DNA from: Bisporella sp. PMI_857 | Taxonomy: Eukaryota; Ascomycota; Leotiomycetes; Helotiales; Helotiaceae | Direction of reading: 5' to 3' | Length of the DNA stretch: 46,862 nucleotides | NCBI GenBank assembly: GCA_021307315.1 | Contig: JAJSPD010000155.1 | Coordinates: 1-46,862, forward strand | Shown here: in pieces, positions 43,372 through 46,862 of the stretch | Layout: each line of letters opens with the position of its first letter | Position numbering within the stretch: position 1 is the stretch's first letter | The notes under the pieces: generated by a model | What the model saw: the letters and a program-made list of their open reading frames with translations, nothing else | Told to the model about the DNA's origin: nothing | The model's database searches: none | Translations under genes and position numbers: made by a program

Positions 43372-45716
43372 ATGCTTTACCGCCGAGTAAATAGTGCGTT
43401 TGTGGATGCGAACGATCCAAATGAAGTCGTTCAGGTATGTTTCATTCTACGCTACTTTTTTATCGCATACTAATCCTACGCTCGAAGTACATTAACGGCA
43501 CGCTAAAAGTCAAGTATAACTTGGACACTACGTTTAAATCCAAGCCTGTGGCGGGACTTAATGACTTGTTTCTTTTGCTTGTTTAGTACTAAGCTTGAAA
43601 TGAACATGTGTTTTTAACTGAGAACGACCGTTATGACGTCGTTACGATTTTGCTGTTCCAATTCTATACGGATGGTCGACCCGTCGAGTTCGTTTACTTT
43701 TCGAAAAGCAAAGCTAGCAAAAACTTTCTGGAGAAAGTAGAAAAGACCAAAAATAGACAGCTTCAAAAAAAAAAATGAAGCGTAATGGTAAAGGTGTTAA
43801 TGCTGATAATAGCCTGAAGTACAACAATAATAGTGATACTAGTAATAACTCTAAGTACAACAACGACATCTTTTTCGACTTTAACAACAACGAAACCGCC
43901 GACAAAAATAACTTTTTTCACGAAAGCACGAATAAAAAGCCCAGCTACGATAGCGGCTACGGCAGCGATAAAACCGATATTATTATAACAAAAAACACTA
44001 ACGACTGCTACTTAGTCGAAGTTAACGGCACTGAACGGTTAGTGCAACGGAACTGTAACGTAAAAAAGCTCGACGAGTTTGAAAAAGCGATACAAAAGTG
44101 CAAAGCATTCTGCTACAAGAATATTTGCTTTTAAATCGTCAAGAACCCGAAGCAGAAAAAGCGAGACTTCCTAGCAATAGAAGTCTATTTGCAGCATTAC
44201 AAAAAAGTGAATAATAAGCCGAAACTGTACGTTGCTTTTAACGCTGTGCAATTAAAACTCAGGCTAATTTACTTGCAGTACAACTTTTCTGTTCCGGGAA
44301 AACTCTTTTTTTATTTTTTGTCCGATCTTTTACATTTTAGCTCGCGCAATTCGCGACGGCGCTATTATTGTCGACGGCTATACATCCGCCGAGCTTTTTT
44401 TCGCGACGAACTTAGAAAGTCAGAAAATAAAAACAATAAAAGTGCACTGGAAGCCGGAGTAGCTTAAGCGACTACTTTTTCGCAGGTCTGTTTGTACCGT
44501 AACTAGCTGAGCAAAATCGAAAACCGAACTTATAACTTACTCAACTTATTGCTTATACATTAATTAGCTTGGAAAAATAACCGGCTTCGAAAATAAGCTG
44601 ACGACTTATTGCTTTCGCCGAAATACAGCTAACGCAATCGACAGTATGTATTTTATTTAACTTTTATTTACTTTTCGATGCTAATAGCTTTATTAAGTGT
44701 TGCTTTAAATGCCGTGCGCGATTAAGTTATAAAACACGATCTTTTCACCGGAGTTTTTAACAGGGCGTATATTAACTAAGCTATCAGATTTAACGTGCAA
44801 AACGCTTTCCTAGAAAGTAATGTTTCTGACGATAAGCTTATTCGGGCTTTCACGTATATAAGTATTCGCTGCAACCTAAAAGCTCCAAAAGAAGTACTTA
44901 ATAAAGTGATAAAGCGCTTTTTCGCAGCGAATCCAGATATTGTGGACTTCGAGCGACGATTTAAAACGTTATATACGAGATCAAGTAAAAGTACAAGTTC
45001 ATTAAACGAGCGCCGAAAAAGAAGCGAAAAAAGCACGAAAACTTTCGCAAGCAGTTTACGAATACAAAGAAAAACTTAAGAACCGAAATCGAGAACGTAT
45101 ACCGGAAATTTTTTTTTTTCAGATTTATAATAAAATAATAAAAAAGCAACTGCAGAAGCACTTGTACAAAAGTGTAGTAAAAAAGAATGCTAAGAATATC
45201 GAGCCAGTTATCGAACATCAGCTAGAAGAACGGACACGATTACAGCAGGTCTTTTGCGATTTTTCTAAAAACCTTGGTTTTTAGGCTATCGTTGATCGAA
45301 AGGTTTCTGCTATTAACTTCATAGTCGCGCTCGCCTTTCGACAAAAGTATCAAACTCGCAAGCCACGATCTGCTTTAGCTTTTAAGGATTTAGTCAAAAA
45401 AGAATTTCTTGCTCTCGATTATTTCCTATCTCCTGATGAATTTCCTGTCGTCTGTAAAAAGACCCAATGTATCTTTTACATCGGAAACGAGCGGTTTCTG
45501 TACAAGCAACAAACGCGCACTTTTAAGCGCATTTCACACATGTAGAATCATATTGAGAATGTTCACTTGTGCAAAGTGCCGGCAGAATAGCGGATCATTT
45601 GTAACCATCCTGTATGCAAGGCTGAGGGTTTGGTTCTTAATAACGTTATGCATTTCAAGAATCACGTGGCCAAAGTCTATAAGATTGATCTTCGACCTAG
45701 TTTTTTTCCTTGTTGA
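43372..45716 (+). pseudogene. RIP-degraded DUF3435 tyrosine recombinase (Starship captain family)
   Basis: The start (LYRRVNSAFVDANDPNEVVQ) is followed by a plausible intron 43435-43487 (GTATGT, ACTAAT, AAG) and YINGTLKVKYNLDTTFKSKP. Next come the first catalytic-arginine region (LLFQFYTDGRPVEFVYFSK), an acidic linker (YDSGYGSDKTDI), DGAIIVDGYTSAELFFATNL, the active-site segment TYCFRRNTANAIDS near 44610, then FTGVFNRAYIN, LESNVSDDKLIRAFTYISIR and the C-terminal zinc-finger-like part (VCKKTQC, HIENVHL, CNHPVC, HFKNHV). Order and motifs match DUF3435. Stops (for example near 43587) and several frame changes interrupt it, mostly in codons where C-to-T gives TAA or TAG. The enzyme would cut and rejoin DNA through a tyrosine, but this copy is dead. 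Confidence 0.85.
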
Positions 45717-46116
45717 TTTTTACCTTCCGACAATCTTCTTCGGGCATATACTGTTGGGAGTTATCAAGCTTTAATCTAACTAAAGTTGCATTTGTGGCGT
45801 TTGGTTTGGCTAGGTATTTTGTTTGTTTTGTTTTTCTATTTAACGTCTAACTAAAGGGCCGTGCAAAGCACGGGACCTACTCCGTGCTCGAAGATACGAC
45901 GCTAGGAGTAAACTCCTAGAAACCAGAGGCTGAAGGCCTGGGGCATGTTGAGATACTTGGCGTTATTCTTTAACCGCAAGTATTAAACAGGAAAGTATTT
46001 ACACTGAAACTGGGAAATGAGCCATTTTTTACGCTTTAGCCCTTTTACTCCTCGTAGCTTTCGCACTGTTATTATGTAATGTTTAAAACAAAAGAAAAAG
46101 TAATAGTTTAACAAAA
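45717..46116. other. Mixed AT-rich and GC-richer segment
   Basis: Just past the DUF3435 relic, a GC-richer patch (45850-45960, with GGGCCGTGCAAAGCACGGGAC, a hairpin-forming stretch) sits within AT-rich DNA. It looks like a short unmutated insertion, but I cannot name it. No gene seen. Confidence 0.4.
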
Positions 46117-46121
46117 GAAAT

Positions 46122-46377
46122 TGTAACAACTCAAGCTGAACAGGGATCTCGATCCGTAGATCTAGGTAGAAGGACTCAGAAGTGTGAACAACTATCAATT
46201 GTTATAACTAAGAGAACAAGCTACAGACAGAAGAAGGGAAGGAAAGCAGTGCCTTATATACAGGAGGCTGGCCAGGGGCCAGCGTAAGCGAGCCCTGTAG
46301 CATCGGTCGCCAAGCTCTGGGTTGCCGAGCCCTGTGGTAGCAAGGGCCAAGCTCGAGATAGGGCCAGGGCCGTGACA
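46122..46377. repeat. Solo LTR, family C, with perfect target duplication
   Basis: TGTAACAACTCAAGC...GGGCCGTGACA, 256 bp, is flanked by GAAAT at 46117-46121 and 46378-46382. It is not RIP-mutated although it lies inside an AT-rich, mutated block, so it inserted later. It is related to 28784-29034 by termini and a shared TATATACAGGAG segment. Confidence 0.92.
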
Positions 46378-46382
46378 GAAAT

Positions 46383-46862
46383 AGCCAGCTAGCTAGCTTT
46401 GCGGTAAAAACAAATATTTTCAAAAAAGCGGGTTTTACGCTACTATACAGTTAGCGTAGCGGCACTTTCGCTAGTGCTAAGTAGTTGTGGAATTAAAGTA
46501 GAAAAAAGCTTTCGGGGTCGGTTACAGCGTTTACGGGCGATTCTACAGAAAAAAAAGTAAATAAAAGATTTAGAAAAGCCGCAAAAACAATAAAGCTGTG
46601 CGTTTGTATAATTGAACTTTTCGTGGTAGTTTTTAAAGTCGCCGTAATTTAACTTAGCTGCTATAATGCAGCTAAGCTTTTTTTTAAAAAGCCGAAGCTT
46701 TTGTGAAAAAACGGGAGAAGTAGTAATTAATAACAGTTAGTAGTTTTTATGTGCAGAAGTCGCTTACTACTATGCTCGTGCTTTTAAAGCTTGCTGTACG
46801 TGCTATTTTTTTAGTAAAGCAAACGACAATAAATAAAAAGCATTAAAAAGCTGGAAAAAGGT
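46383..46862. other. AT-rich block to the window end
   Basis: No gene. Residual G and C lie mostly in AGCT, GCT and CG steps, as in 1-350, so it is RIP-mutated repeat DNA. If the DUF3435 relic headed a mobile element, its cargo would lie from here onwards, outside the window. Confidence 0.4.

Noticed and set aside
1..46862. Telomere, CRISPR, tRNA and rRNA signals
   Set aside because: No TTAGGG-type array, no spaced direct-repeat array, and no tRNA or rRNA core sequence was found by eye. The telomere-linked-type helicase alone does not prove a subtelomeric position.

Overview
The window reads as nuclear DNA of a filamentous ascomycete (Pezizomycotina). The evidence is short GT-AG introns of about 47-107 nt with CTAAC-like branch points, HET, NACHT/ankyrin and PNP-type NLR-like genes, a FunK1 relative, a Zn2Cys6-type regulator, a DUF3435 tyrosine-recombinase relative, and AT-rich blocks whose repeats carry strand-symmetric C-to-T/G-to-A changes typical of repeat-induced point mutation (RIP). 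I cannot name the species. No telomere repeat, rRNA, tRNA or CRISPR array was seen.

Layout. 1-3.6 kb and 42.5-46.9 kb are AT-rich, mutated transposon graveyards. The left one holds a tandem repeat, a degraded LTR and the C-terminal part of a pogo/Fot transposase. The right one holds an almost full-length but stop-ridden DUF3435 gene (the family of Starship 'captains') and a solo LTR. Between them lies a gene-poor accessory island. In order: a beheaded fungal transcription factor (4.1-6.1 kb, -), a pogo-like element (6.5-7.7 kb), a truncated FunK1 pseudogene (7.8-9.4 kb, -), a degraded uncharacterised secreted-type gene (9.5-10.8 kb, +), a HET-NACHT-ankyrin gene with one missing base (11.0-14.5 kb, +), a C2H2/chromodomain protein (14.7-16.8 kb, -), an intact gene with a duplicated uncharacterised domain (17.9-19.5 kb, -), a HET/NB-ARC pseudogene (20.5-21.6 kb, +), a stranded ABC-transporter tail (22.0 kb), an intact PNP-NACHT-ankyrin gene with 15 near-identical repeats (23.5-27.7 kb, -), LTRs of two families (23.2, 28.8 and 29.1 kb), a RecQ-like helicase with tyrosine-recombinase-like motifs and seven single-base losses (29.9-32.6 kb, -), an intact 1260-residue chromodomain protein directly upstream of it (32.5-36.4 kb, -), a BTB/KCTD-like gene (38.0 kb, -), a small C2H2 gene (39.2 kb, +), a Tc1/mariner scrap (39.9 kb), an intact PD-(D/E)XK-like gene (40.0-41.2 kb, -) and a solo LTR (41.9 kb).

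How it fits together. Three genes of the fungal self/non-self and programmed-death repertoire (HET-NACHT-ANK, HET-NB-ARC, PNP-NACHT-ANK) lie within 17 kb, among mobile-element genes and chromatin-type (chromodomain) proteins. Host-type genes such as the transcription factor, ABC transporter and FunK1 survive only as truncated ends, so the region looks assembled by insertion and deletion. The best candidate for an undescribed system is the same-strand pair at 29.9-36.4 kb: a large conserved chromodomain-tailed protein followed by a helicase/recombinase. Many disruptions in the GC-normal genes are single-base losses in short G/C runs. Either recent decay or uncorrected long-read errors could explain them, and this must be settled before calling genes dead.
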